Origin: Actinomycetota bacterium
GTDB taxonomy: Bacteria; Actinomycetota; Acidimicrobiia; Acidimicrobiales; RAAP-2
Length of the DNA stretch: 42,954 nucleotides
Direction of reading: 5' to 3'
Assembly (NCBI GenBank): GCA_021324045.1
Contig: JAJPJV010000039.1
Span: 1 to 42,954, forward strand
Shown: positions 16,977 through 26,389 of the stretch, piece after piece
How the letters are laid out: each line of letters opens with the position of its first letter
How positions within the stretch are numbered: position 1 is the first letter of the stretch
Notes under the pieces: model-generated
What the model was told of the DNA's origin: nothing
What the model saw: the letters and a program-made list of their open reading frames with translations, nothing else
Database searches by the model: none
Translations under genes and position numbers: made by a program

Positions 16977-17296
16977 CGTCGTTCCTTTCTCTCTCGGTCA
17001 TCCGGTCTCTCTCGGCGTCCGGTCGGATCTGTCGATCGGCAGACCTGCACCCCTGTCCTCAGGTTCCCCCGAGATCGGCTCGCAACCGTGACAGACCGAG
17101 TGCGCACGGCCCATCCGATTGGCCAAGCCCCCCATCCACCTCGTGAGACCCAGGGCGACCTCGCTCGGGTGCCTCGCCCGGGCAGACCGAGCGTCGAGCG
17201 CCCCATTGTTGTAACCGGCATTGACTCGCTCCGCCACTTCGGGAAAGGGTGGAGGAAGACGAAGGAAGCCGTCCGCTCCGAAAGAGGGGATCGTCG
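16977..17296. other. Divergent intergenic region, 320 bp
   Basis: Separates the PEBP gene from the epimerase gene and must carry both promoters. The open frames here are low-complexity and I see no convincing RNA gene, repeat or operator. Confidence 0.4.
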
Positions 17297-18301
17297 ATGC
17301 GTGTGGTCGTGCTCGGAGCAACCGGCAACATCGGAACGCAAGTCGTCACCGTGCTGGGCCGAGACGAGCACGTCGACACGGTGGTCGGGGTCGCTCGCCG
17401 CGTGCCTCCTCCGGGAACCCTGGGGATCGAGTGGCGATCGGTGGATGTCGCCACCGACGATCTCACCGCGGTGCTCGCCGGTGCCGACGCCGTGGTGGAC
17501 CTGGTCTGGGCGCTGCAGCCGTCGTGGGACCTGGATGCTCTGCACCGCATCAACATCGCAGGGACGAGGAGGGTCCTCGACGCCGTGGCCACCGCCGGTA
17601 GTGCGCAGCTGGTCTACGCCTCCTCGATCGGCGCCTACTCCCCCGCACCAGCGGGAACGTTCGCGACCGAGGAATGGCCGACGGACGGCGTGGCGACGTC
17701 GACCTATTCGCGTCAGAAGGCCTACGTCGAACGCATGCTCGACCACTTTGAAGCAGCCCACCCGAGCGTGCGCGTCGTGCGACTCCGCCCCAGCCTGGTG
17801 TTCCAGCGCTCCGCAGCCGGGGAGATCCACCGCCTCTTCCTCGGTCCGCTCGTCCCGCGCGTGCTGCTCGACCCGAAATGGATCCCTGCGATCCCGGTCA
17901 TCAGCGGCCTGGCCTTCCAAGCCGTGCACGCCGAGGACGTGGCACAGGCCGTTCGTCTCGCGCTGCATGCTGCAGCGTCCGGGGCTTTCAACCTCGCAGG
18001 CGACGACGTGGTCGACACCAAGATGCTCGCTCGGCGATTGCGCGCTCGCCCGGTACCCCTCCCCCCTCGACTGCTGCGCTCCCTCGCCGCGATCACCTGG
18101 CGCTTGCATCTGCAACCGAGCGAGCCCGGTTGGCTCGACATGGCGTTGCACCTCCCGCTCCTCGACACCTCTCGAGCGAGAACCGAGCTGGGCTGGCACC
18201 CGACCCACTCGAGCAGCGACACGGTCATGGAACTGATCGACGGGCTGCGCACCAACGAGCCGGCTCCGACGCCCGCCCTCGGTCGGCCCGCTCCACCGTG
18301 A
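17297..18301 (+). CDS. NAD-dependent epimerase/dehydratase family protein (extended SDR)
   Basis: 334 residues. The nucleotide-binding GATGNIG sits at 8-14, followed by SVDVATDDL, DAVVDLVWALQPS, VYASSIGAYSP with the catalytic Ser, and YSRQK with Tyr137 and Lys141. The active-site residues of an extended SDR are therefore present. VVRLRPSLVF and a HAEDVAQAVRLAL segment are typical of sugar-nucleotide epimerases and related NAD(P)-dependent reductases. The ATG at 17297 follows AGAGGGG by eight bases, better than the upstream in-frame ATG at 17249. No neighbouring sugar-nucleotide gene, so the substrate cannot be predicted. Confidence 0.88.
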   Translation: MRVVVLGATGNIGTQVVTVLGRDEHVDTVVGVARRVPPPGTLGIEWRSVDVATDDLTAVLAGADAVVDLVWALQPSWDLDALHRINIAGTRRVLDAVATAGSAQLVYASSIGAYSPAPAGTFATEEWPTDGVATSTYSRQKAYVERMLDHFEAAHPSVRVVRLRPSLVFQRSAAGEIHRLFLGPLVPRVLLDPKWIPAIPVISGLAFQAVHAEDVAQAVRLALHAAASGAFNLAGDDVVDTKMLARRLRARPVPLPPRLLRSLAAITWRLHLQPSEPGWLDMALHLPLLDTSRARTELGWHPTHSSSDTVMELIDGLRTNEPAPTPALGRPAPP

Positions 18302-18534
18302 TCGGTGCAACGACTGGGCCCCCGGGCGCAGCCAGAGCCCCAGACCAACCGTCGAGGCGTCCTCGGGGTACACAAGCTCGTTGGCTCCTGGAGGAGACGC
18401 GCTCACCCCGTTGCACGTTGACGTCGAGATGGAGGAGGTGATAATCAGCGGTGTCGCTGGGGGATGCGCTCATCACGCCACTCCCCACCAGATCTGTGGG
18501 CGCCTCGAACGCTCCCACCAGGAAGGAGAACAAG

Positions 18535-19461
18535 ATGCGAGTTGGCCGGTTTCTCCCCGCGTTGTTGCTGGCAACCGTAAGCCTTTTGGCCGGTGCCGGT
18601 GGCGCGCTCGGTGCCAATGCTGCGAGCGCTGCACCATCAGGCACCTACGTGTGCTCGAATGGCGACATCCCGAGCGGCACCTACGGCTCGGTCCTCGTGG
18701 CGGGGACGTGCTTCATCCCCTCGGGCACCGTGGCGATCGAGGGGAACCTCACCGTGGCGCCCGGCGCGCTGCTCGATGCGAGTACCCCAGCCGGCTTCCC
18801 GGGAAGCCCTGCGCCGCTGCCAGGGATCGTCACCGTCGGGGGGAACGTCGTCGTGGGGACGGGTGCGGTCCTGTTCCTGGGCTGTGATCCCCACCTCTTT
18901 TGCGCGACTGCCACCACCTTCGGCAAAGACGTCGTCGACGGGAACCTCACCGCTACCGGAGCGCTCGGGGTCGTCGTGCACGGCGTCACGATCAAGGGCA
19001 ATGCCACGCTGCTTCGCGGCGGAGGTGGGTCGGTGATGTTGACCGGCGGACCGGGATCCGGGGCGTGCTTCGGCATCACTCCTCCTGCGCCATGGACCGG
19101 GGATCCCAGCCTGAACGGCACCCCCGTCTACTCCGACTTCGAGGACAACGCCATCGGCGGCAACCTCTCCCTCATCGGTCTCGAGAGTTGTTGGCTCGGA
19201 GCGCTACGCAACGACGTCGGTGGCAACGTGATTGCCCTGCACAACCTCATGGGAGACCCCGACGCCAATGAGGTCGTCAACAACACGATTGGCGGGAACA
19301 TCGCCTGCTTCGGCAACGACCACGTCGTCCAGTTCGGCGACTCGGGTGCCGCGCCCAACATCGTGAGCGGCCTCGCGCTCGGTGAGTGCGCGTTCAGCGT
19401 CGAGCAGCCCGACCCCAACTACGACGGTGGCGGGTCCCAGCCAATCTCTGTGAAGGCCTGA
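18535..19461 (+). CDS. Secreted protein, probable beta-solenoid
   Basis: 308 residues. A classic signal peptide (about 1-32: MRVGRF, a hydrophobic core, ASA) is preceded by a strong GAAGGAG ribosome site, which fixes the ATG at 18535. The mature part has short repeating turns of the form G(N/T)xxVxxG(A/T)xL, such as IEGNLTVAPGALLD, VGGNVVVGTGAVL, VDGNLTATGALGV, IKGNATLLRG, IGGNLSLIG, VGGNVIALH and IGGNIACFGN. This suggests a right-handed beta-helix of about 20-24-residue rungs. Several Cys residues may form disulphides. Not recognised by family. No enzyme motif is visible; it may be a surface or adhesive protein. Confidence 0.7.
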   Translation: MRVGRFLPALLLATVSLLAGAGGALGANAASAAPSGTYVCSNGDIPSGTYGSVLVAGTCFIPSGTVAIEGNLTVAPGALLDASTPAGFPGSPAPLPGIVTVGGNVVVGTGAVLFLGCDPHLFCATATTFGKDVVDGNLTATGALGVVVHGVTIKGNATLLRGGGGSVMLTGGPGSGACFGITPPAPWTGDPSLNGTPVYSDFEDNAIGGNLSLIGLESCWLGALRNDVGGNVIALHNLMGDPDANEVVNNTIGGNIACFGNDHVVQFGDSGAAPNIVSGLALGECAFSVEQPDPNYDGGGSQPISVKA

Positions 19462-19566
19462 CGCGCAGGGCACACGGAGCGGCTGGGGGCGCGAGGCGCT
19501 CCCAGCCGATCGACGTGGAGCACGCAACGATCGCCGGGGTTCGCTGCTCGCCTGCGTGGCGTCAGC

Positions 19567-20493
19567 TCACGAGGAACCGGCCACCCGATCACCGTCACCG
19601 GCAACGGCCTGGTCGGGGAGCAGCGTGCGCAGGCCTCGCAACAGATTGCCCAGTTCCATCGGAACGACGAGCTTGGTCGACGGGGAGGCCCCGATCTGCT
19701 TGAGCGTCTCGAGGTACTGGAGGAACAAGGTGTTCTCCTCGAGGCCGCGGGCCACCGCCAGGATCTTGTCCAGCCCGCCGGCGAACCCTTCGGCCTTGAG
19801 CACCGATGCCTGCCGCTCGCCCTCGGCGGCGAGGACCGCGGCTTGCTTCTGCCCCTCTGCCAGCGTGACGGCCGCCTGTCGTTCGCCTTCTGCGGCCAGC
19901 ACGGTCGCCGCCTTCTGGCCCTCGGCCTCGGTGACCTGTGCCCTGCGTGTCCGCTCGGCGGACATCTGACGGGTCATGGCCTCGAGCACGCCGGGCGGCG
20001 GATTGACCTCGCGGACCTCGACGCTCGTCACCTTCACGCCCCATCGTTCGGTGACCTCGTCGAGACGCACGCGCAGCGCCGCGTTCATCTCCTCACGCTT
20101 GGACAGCACGTCGTCAAGCGGCATGTCCCCCACGACGCTGCGCAAGGTCGTCGCGGCCACGTTCAGGGCAGCCCCTGCGAAGTTCTGCACGGCGAGCACC
20201 GACATCTGCGGCTCGACGACTTTGTAGAAGATGATGAAGTCGATGGAGATCGGGGCGTTGTCGTTCGTAATCGCCGTCTGGGAAGGGATCTCGAGATAGC
20301 GCTCACGCAGATCGACCCAGTTGGTGCGGTCGGTCACGGGGTTGATGAAGACGACGCCAGGTCCGCGCACCCCGCTCACCCGTCCGAGGCGGAACAGGAC
20401 GATCCGTTGGTACTCCCTGACGATCCGCAGCGACAGGCCGAGGGTAACCAGTGCGACGAACACGACGACGCCGATGATGACGCCGGCGATCAT
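19567..20493 (-). CDS. Slipin/stomatin-like SPFH (band 7) protein
   Basis: 308 residues. An N-terminal membrane helix (about 4-24) is followed by the SPFH domain (VREYQRIVLFRLGRV, GPGVVFINP, DLRERYLEIP). A long coiled coil has the repeated EGQKAATVLAAEGERQAA/ EGQKQAAVLAAEGERQAS pattern and ends with FLQYLETLKQI. These proteins build oligomeric rings in membrane microdomains. The gene overlaps the stop of the NfeD-like gene upstream, the usual slipin/NfeD pairing, so they act together. Confidence 0.95.
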   Translation of the reverse strand: MIAGVIIGVVVFVALVTLGLSLRIVREYQRIVLFRLGRVSGVRGPGVVFINPVTDRTNWVDLRERYLEIPSQTAITNDNAPISIDFIIFYKVVEPQMSVLAVQNFAGAALNVAATTLRSVVGDMPLDDVLSKREEMNAALRVRLDEVTERWGVKVTSVEVREVNPPPGVLEAMTRQMSAERTRRAQVTEAEGQKAATVLAAEGERQAAVTLAEGQKQAAVLAAEGERQASVLKAEGFAGGLDKILAVARGLEENTLFLQYLETLKQIGASPSTKLVVPMELGNLLRGLRTLLPDQAVAGDGDRVAGSS

Positions 20494-20972
20494 CGGGTGC
20501 TCGCCCTGTGCTCGTCACCTGCGACGAGCTCGTCGCCCTGATCCCCCCACACGCCGAGGCGGACACCGGCGGTGATCACCTGCACTCGGCTGCCGGCACG
20601 CACGTGACCGTTGAGGCACGTCGCGGACCAGTCCTCGCCATGGACACGAACCAAGCCATCGGGATCGAGATCCGTGACCGCGATCCCCTCGGCACCCTCG
20701 AGCGCGCTCGTTCCGCGCGTCGAGGGCATCGCGCGATGGAGCCCGAACCCCTTCGACCCTGCGACGAGCGCGCCAAGAGCGAGCACCACGTCGATGCTGA
20801 AGAGCATCCACGCCAACTGCGCGGAGTAACTCCCGATCGCCATGACCGCGAGCACCACGGCTGCGGCGACCCCGAGCACACTCCCAATCAGGTGGCTGTG
20901 CGGGCCGGCGTGGAACCCGAGGAGGTACGCCAACAGGGCCAGCCCGAGAAGCACCCCGACGACGACCCACAT
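20490..20972 (-). CDS. NfeD-like membrane protein
   Basis: 160 residues: two or three membrane helices (about 2-20, 28-46 and 50-70) and a C-terminal soluble OB-like part (about 90-150) with GIAVTDLDPDGLVRVHGEDWSA and GSRVQVITAGVRLGV. This is the short NfeD form that partners slipins. The gene overlaps the slipin start by 4 bases. ATG with AGGAGGCGCC upstream. A small hairpin (20990-21007) precedes it. Confidence 0.85.
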   Translation of the reverse strand: MWVVVGVLLGLALLAYLLGFHAGPHSHLIGSVLGVAAAVVLAVMAIGSYSAQLAWMLFSIDVVLALGALVAGSKGFGLHRAMPSTRGTSALEGAEGIAVTDLDPDGLVRVHGEDWSATCLNGHVRAGSRVQVITAGVRLGVWGDQGDELVAGDEHRASTR

Positions 20973-20989
20973 GGCGCCTCCTCTCTGCC

Positions 20990-21007
20990 CTCACCCTACC
21001 GGGTGAG
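20990..21007 (-). terminator. Short hairpin between patatin and NfeD genes
   Basis: CTCACCC (20990-20996) and GGGTGAG (21001-21007) form a 7-bp stem with a TACC loop. It lies past the stop of the patatin gene and just before the NfeD ribosome site, so it could separate the two transcripts. No T-run follows. Confidence 0.4.
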
Positions 21008-21074
21008 CGGGGAGCGCGTGGCAGGGGCTCGGACCCCCCATCCGAGCACAGACGATGGCTCCCGGCGGCCTCCC

Positions 21075-21983
21075 TCAGGGCTTCGCGTGGGACAGGGTCT
21101 CCCCTGAGGTCCCCGCCGGAGCCACGGGCGTCGTCGGGGTCTCACGAGCTTCGAGGCGTCGCGGGGAACCAGAGCGCTCCTCGAGCCACCGAGCTGCCCG
21201 CCGGTAGGCGGCATCGAAGAGACGACGCCCATGACGGAAGTCGAAGGGCCCCGGAGCCTCCGGCTCACCGGTCGGCACCACGAACACGGCGGTCCCGGCC
21301 CGCTCCGCACGACGGTGCGCGGTGGCGAGCTGCTCCGCGGTCCGCGCCGCAGTGACCAGCGAGACGGTGTGCATGGCCATGGCGACGGCCCCACGCGGGG
21401 GGCGTCGCCGCGGGGCCGTCTTGGTCGTGATGACGTAGACGGTGTCGGCACCCAGCTCCTGGGCCTGGAGGGCGGGACACCCAGCCGAGAGCGTTCCGTC
21501 GACCAGCCAGTGCTCGCCGTAGCGGACGGCGGGGAAGATGCCTGGGATGGCCGCGCTCGCCACCAGCGCCTCGACCGCATCGCCGGCCTCGATCACCACC
21601 GGCGCGCCGCTCAACGCGTCCGTGGCGACGACGGCCAGCCGAACCGCTGCGTCCTCGATGCGCTCGAACTGCACCCACCGTCGAATGGTGGTGCGCAAAC
21701 GCTCGGTGGACAGGAGATGGTCCCGAAGCCCGACGAAGCCGGCGATCGCTCCGGCGAGGCTGAAGCGGAAGGCTTCTCGCCGACGGAACCGCACCCAGGC
21801 CTCCTCCAGGGCCCGCGCGCCGGCCAATCCCGGACGAGAAGCGAGGAAGCCGCTGTTGAGCGCTCCGACCGACGAGCCCACGAGCAAATCGGGGGTGATC
21901 CCCGCTTCGAGCAGCGCGGTGACCGCCCCAGCCTGCATGGGGCCGAGGTTTGCCCCGCCCGACAGCGCGAACGCCACGGTCAT
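21075..21983 (-). CDS. Patatin-like phospholipase family protein
   Basis: 302 residues. The oxyanion segment is FALSGGANLG (the usual GGGxxG drifted), the nucleophile elbow is VGSSVGAL with Ser38, and the catalytic Asp162 lies in WLVDGTLSAG. VVATDALSG and AIPGIFPAVRYG are further patatin motifs. The Ser-Asp dyad is intact, so lipid acyl hydrolase activity is expected. The C terminus is low-complexity. ATG at 21983 with weak ribosome site. Patatins of this RssA type are cytoplasmic or peripheral. Confidence 0.9.
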   Translation of the reverse strand: MTVAFALSGGANLGPMQAGAVTALLEAGITPDLLVGSSVGALNSGFLASRPGLAGARALEEAWVRFRRREAFRFSLAGAIAGFVGLRDHLLSTERLRTTIRRWVQFERIEDAAVRLAVVATDALSGAPVVIEAGDAVEALVASAAIPGIFPAVRYGEHWLVDGTLSAGCPALQAQELGADTVYVITTKTAPRRRPPRGAVAMAMHTVSLVTAARTAEQLATAHRRAERAGTAVFVVPTGEPEAPGPFDFRHGRRLFDAAYRRAARWLEERSGSPRRLEARETPTTPVAPAGTSGETLSHAKP

Positions 21984-23131
21984 AGAGCGCCATTACAACA
22001 CCCAACGGGCGCCTGCTCCAGCGATCTGCAGCAACCACGGTCGGTCAGGGAGCGGTCGTCGTGCTGCCATGGGCCCTCACGCGATCTCTGCGACGGTCTG
22101 CCTCATCGAGGCCCGCAGCGCCCACGACGCGACCCCCCGGTTTGTCCGGGAATGGCGCGCCCACTTCACCGCGCCTCTCTGGGAAGAGCCACTCGCGGAA
22201 CCGACGCCCATCGAGACAAGCGACGACGGCCGAGAAGAGGACAGGAGCGGACGACGTCCATGCTGTCGCCAAAAGCTTCGACGTCGACGGCCAACAGAGC
22301 CGCCGATCGACCGGCTGCTCCGCGTCTCATTCTTTCTGAGGTCGACCGGTGCGCACCGACAAACGACGACCCCGACTGTTGCCTCGAGGCATCTCGAAGA
22401 CGTCCACCATGTCAGCGCGTGCACCACGTCGCCCGCGACTCCCTGTGATCCAACGCGTCGCCGTAGACCTGTATTGCCTGCCTTCCAGAGCACAGGTCCG
22501 GCGAGCCTTGGATGCGTTCCAGAGGTGGGCGACCAGGCCGTCGATGAATCGTGGACCGTGCTCGACGACCGGTCCAACCGTCGACCCGAAGAAGCGCTCC
22601 TTCAGGCCGCCCGGCAACACCAGCAGTCGCTGACCACGGCCATGGCGTACGCGCATGATACGAGGGATCGGTCTGTTGTCGGCCGTGGTCCGTTCTGCCA
22701 GAGCGGCGCCGTTGGCGCCCCTCGAGCAGCGCCGCACCAAGATGACGGTGAACCGCGAACTCTCGGCGGCCAGCACCTCCTACCCGTTGGGCTCACGGCG
22801 CGCGCCAGGACGACGCCAAGCGGTGTTGGTCGACGATTGCGTGCAAAACGAAGAAGTGCTGCGTCATCTGCCAATATTCGCGACTGCTGACGATTGCGTG
22901 CCGGATCAGAAGCACCTCCCTCCCCTTCGTCGCATCTCAGGGCCAGGCTGGGCTCCACAAGAGGGGACGGTTGCTTCATCGGAGGTGTATCGGAAGGTGT
23001 TGAACCGAGTTTACGAACTCTTTAGCTCATCTTTATCGCGCATTACTGATGTGCGCCGGTCATTGCGATCACCCGCTCATACACTTGCGTCGACGTTGCG
23101 GACAGGCGGAGCAGTGGCGAGGAGACAAGGA
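21984..23131. other. 1.15-kb region without a convincing gene, upstream of the ABC exporter
   Basis: Open frames occur on both strands but none resembles a known protein. The frame of the permease stays open back to 22655 and repeats DDCV in phase because GACGATTGCGTGC occurs at 22832-22844 and again at 22889-22901. From about 22980 the DNA becomes AT-richer, with a small GAGTT/AACTC hairpin at 23007-23020 and TTTAGC, TTTATC and ATTACT stretches near 23020-23050 that could be the promoter. Might contain a decayed gene or element. Confidence 0.4.
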
Positions 23132-24598
23132 ATGTTCCTCACCTATCTAGAGCGCGAGCTCAGGCGGCGAAGCAAGCAGGCGCTCGTGATCGCCGTTGGA
23201 CTTGGTATCGGAATCGGCCTCGTCGTCACCGTGAGCTCCGCATCGGCAGGAGTCAAGGACGCCCAGACAAAAGTCCTCCACTCGCTCTACGGAGTCGGAA
23301 CTGACGCGACGGTCACCCAGGCTCCGAGTGCGTCAGGCTTCGGACCGCAGCAATTCGGGTTCGGTGGACCTCGTCCGACTCCGGGAGGCTCCTTCTCATC
23401 CACTCACATCCGACGCGTACCCGACCTGGTTCCACTTCGTCAGTCGCGCGTTAGTCAGATCGCACGGCTCGACGATGTCAACGCCGCGACGGGAAGTCTC
23501 TCGCTCACTGAAACCTCAGTCTCAGGGACATTGCCAGACTTCGCATCAGGTGGTGCTCCCGTCGGTGCCCAAGCCTCAGGTGGGTCGGGCGGCTTTCATG
23601 TGAACGTGAGCTCCACGTCCCTCGTCGGCGTCGAACCTTCCTCGACTGGAGTTGGACCGCTCAGTCCCGGCAACATCACCAAGGGCCACTACTTCACGAC
23701 CCCCGATCAGAATGCTCACGTCGCGATCGTCACCACCTCGTACGCTTCACAACACAACCTGAAGGTGGGGTCGACGCTCTCCCTCAATGGAACCGCCTTC
23801 CAAATCATCGGCCTCGCGTCAATTCCGTCATCGACGACCGATGTCTATCTTCCCCTGAATCAAGCACAGTCGCTCGCGGGGATGAGCAAGCAGGTCACCA
23901 CGATTTACGTGAGTGTAAATAGCGCGGCGAACGTGGCTCACGTCCAGTCCGAGATCCAAAAGCTCTTGCCCAAGGCGACCGTCACCACAACCGCCAACCT
24001 CGCGAAGGAGGTCACCGGCTCACTTGCAAGCGCAACCCAACTCGTCACCGACCTCGGCAAGTGGCTTGCCGTCACCGTGCTGCTCGTTGCGTTCCTCATT
24101 GCTGCTCTCTTCATGCTCACGACGGTCTCCCGCAGGGTCCGTGAATTCGGAACGCTCAAGGCCATCGGATGGCGGACTCGACGCATCGTGGAGCAGGTCG
24201 TCGGCGAAGGCCTGGTGCAGGGCCTTGCCGGAGCCGTACTCGGGGCCATCCTCGGAATCGTCGGCACCGAGGCGGTCTCCGCGTTCGCTCCCACCCTCAC
24301 CGCAACCGTTGGCCCCTCTTTTGCCACGAGCGGTGCGTCAGCCTTTAGGACAGCTGGCGGGTTTGGCGGTGGGTTCGCCAACCGTTTCGCCAACGGCGCG
24401 AGCAGGCCAGCGGGGTTTGCCGCTCGCTTCAACAACCTGAGTCATACCGTACTGGTCCACCTGGGCACGTCCCTTCAAGGGGGCACGCTCGGCATCGCCA
24501 TTGGGCTCGCACTCCTTGGAGGCCTCCTCGCAGGCGCAGTGGGGTCATGGCGGGCTGCCCGCATGCGGCCAGCCGAGGCCTTGCGTCAGGTGGGCTGA
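23132..24598 (+). CDS. ABC transporter permease, FtsX/MacB type
   Basis: 488 residues. One N-terminal membrane helix (about 15-36) is followed by a large extracytoplasmic domain (about 37-305), rich in Ser, Gly and Thr with an FGFGGPRPTPGG-like low-complexity loop. Three C-terminal helices follow (about 312-330, 358-378 and 455-478), with the conserved loop SRRVREFGTLKAIGWRTRRI between and the ending SWRAARMRPAEALRQVG. This is the MacB/FtsX mechanotransmission layout, exporting or extracting substrates from the membrane. ATG at 23132 with GAGGAG upstream; a GTG at 23114 is also possible. The ATPase follows directly. Codon use is AT-richer than neighbours, hinting at transfer. Confidence 0.9.
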   Translation: MFLTYLERELRRRSKQALVIAVGLGIGIGLVVTVSSASAGVKDAQTKVLHSLYGVGTDATVTQAPSASGFGPQQFGFGGPRPTPGGSFSSTHIRRVPDLVPLRQSRVSQIARLDDVNAATGSLSLTETSVSGTLPDFASGGAPVGAQASGGSGGFHVNVSSTSLVGVEPSSTGVGPLSPGNITKGHYFTTPDQNAHVAIVTTSYASQHNLKVGSTLSLNGTAFQIIGLASIPSSTTDVYLPLNQAQSLAGMSKQVTTIYVSVNSAANVAHVQSEIQKLLPKATVTTTANLAKEVTGSLASATQLVTDLGKWLAVTVLLVAFLIAALFMLTTVSRRVREFGTLKAIGWRTRRIVEQVVGEGLVQGLAGAVLGAILGIVGTEAVSAFAPTLTATVGPSFATSGASAFRTAGGFGGGFANRFANGASRPAGFAARFNNLSHTVLVHLGTSLQGGTLGIAIGLALLGGLLAGAVGSWRAARMRPAEALRQVG

Positions 24599-24643
24599 GT
24601 CATGCAAGACGCCGCCAGGCTCCACGCAACGAGGGAAGCGCCA

Positions 24644-25333
24644 ATGTATCGCCTGCGCGAGGTCTCAAAGCAGTTCGTGGCGCACGGGCGCACGATCAGC
24701 GCCTTGAATCACGTCTCCATGGACATCTTTCCCGGCGAATTCTTGGCAGTACAGGGACCGACCGGTCAGGGCAAGACGACCCTGCTCACCCTCCTTGGCG
24801 CTCTCGACCGCCCCGATACGGGCGAGGTGCTCTACCAGGGGCGCGATCTGTCGAAGCTCAGCGACGAAGCGCTAACGGAGCTCCGTGCCCGCGACATTGG
24901 CTTCGTCTTTCAAACGTTCAACCTGATTGCCACACTGAACGCCCAGGAGAATGTCGAGGCCGCCCTCGTCCCTCTTGACATAGACGCTCGGGATCGTGAG
25001 GAACGGGCCAGCGAGGCCTTGGCCGCGATGGGGCTGTCCTCGAGGGCGCAGCATCTCCCCATGGAACTTTCTGGAGGGCAACAACAGCGCGTCGCGATCG
25101 CCCGTGCCATCGTCAAGGAACCTCAGGTGCTCCTCGCCGACGAACCGACCGGCAACCTCGACGAGGAAACGCGAGCGGAGATTCTGGACGTATTGATGGC
25201 ACTATGGCGAGAGCGGGGGATCACCCTCGTGATTGTGACCCATGACAGCAGCGTGGCCCGACAAGCATCACGGGTGGTGACGATCCGGAACGGCATGGTC
25301 TTCGCGAAGCACGACTTGACTGCTCGCTCCTGA
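24644..25333 (+). CDS. ABC transporter ATP-binding protein, MacB/LolD type
   Basis: 229 residues. Walker A GPTGQGKTT at 38-46 (Thr where many have Ser), Q-loop FQTFNL with Gln90, signature LSGGQQQR at 142-149, Walker B VLLADEPTGNLD with Glu167, and His200 in VTHD. All catalytic motifs are intact. The sequence length and TFNLIATLNAQENV segment fit LolD/MacB/FtsE ATPases. ATG at 24644 has GAGGGAAG upstream; the ATG at 24602, three bases past the permease stop, is less well supported. Forms an operon with the permease, so the pair should be a functional exporter. The insertion-sequence area starts 175 bases downstream. Confidence 0.95.
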   Translation: MYRLREVSKQFVAHGRTISALNHVSMDIFPGEFLAVQGPTGQGKTTLLTLLGALDRPDTGEVLYQGRDLSKLSDEALTELRARDIGFVFQTFNLIATLNAQENVEAALVPLDIDARDREERASEALAAMGLSSRAQHLPMELSGGQQQRVAIARAIVKEPQVLLADEPTGNLDEETRAEILDVLMALWRERGITLVIVTHDSSVARQASRVVTIRNGMVFAKHDLTARS

Positions 25334-25480
25334 GCGCTCTGCGCGCCGAAACTGCTGCCATCAACCGTCGGTACCTCTATCCCTCTTACGCCAAGGGACC
25401 CTCCTCCTCATGGTCCGACACCCTGAAATCGGTCCACATGGGCGTCGAGCTGTTCGGCCGTGCGGGCCGTGAGTTCGTCT

Positions 25481-25528
25481 GTCCGGTTTCACGAGATCCC
25501 GGATCCCTGTCGCGAGACATGCCGGACA
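25481..25528. repeat. Two facing IS481-like ends forming an imperfect palindrome
   Basis: TGTCCGGTTTCACGAGATCC at 25481-25500 faces the left terminal repeat of the IS481 element (to 25528, ending CCGGACA). The two ends share TGTCCGG and a CGAGA core. The outer end may belong to an older, related element now lost, or be part of the target. Not a hairpin terminator. Confidence 0.4.
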
Positions 25529-26389
25529 TGAGCATGGAGGACCATGCGCATGGATCTGGCTGGCTACGTCGTCAACACCGTGTTGGTCGAAGGAAAGAGC
25601 GTCAAGGAGGTGTGCGAGGCTCACGGCATCTCCCGCAGTTGGCTCTACGAGCTGATCGCCCGCTACCGCGAACTGGACGAGGAGGGTTTGAGGCCCTTGT
25701 CCATGCGACCGCACTCCTCGCCGAGGAGGGTCCCCGCGGGGATCGACGAAGAGATCGTGGCCCTGCGCAAGGAGTTGACCAAGCTGGGCCTCGATGCCGG
25801 CGCCCACACCATCCACTACCACCTGCTCCGCCGCCACCGACGTCACAAGCGGGCCGTCGCGTCGGTAGCGACCATCTGGCGGGTGCCGACCCGGCGGGGT
25901 TTCGTCACCCCGCAGCCCCACAAGCGGCCCAAGAGCTCCTGGCGGCGCTTTCAAGCAGAGCTGCCCAACGAGTGCTGACAGGCCGATGTCACTCACTGGC
26001 AACTGGCCGACCGTCGTGAGGTCGAGGTCTTGAACATGATCGACGACCGCTCGAGGTTGTGTGTGGCCTCCCGGGCGTGCACGTCGTGACGGCCACCGAG
26101 TCGTCCGGGTGCTCCATCGCGCCGCAGAGTCCTTCGGCGATCCGGCTTCTTTTTTGACCGACAACGGGCCCATCTTCTCGACCCAGCGCCACCACGGCGT
26201 GGCAGGGGTAACCGAGCAGGAGCTGTTCGCGCTCGGCATCGAAGCGGAGCACTCGAGCCTTCCCATTCCCAGAGCTGCGGCAAGGTGGAGCGCTTTCACC
26301 AGACCATGAAGAAGTTCTTGACTGCCCAAGAGGGCGTCACGACAAAAAAGCAGCTCCAGCGCGAATTCGGTCGTTTCTACGCCTACTAC

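Noticed and set aside
22327-22776. 149-codon minus-strand frame
   Set aside because: No recognisable motif, no ribosome site and overlapping frames of equal quality.
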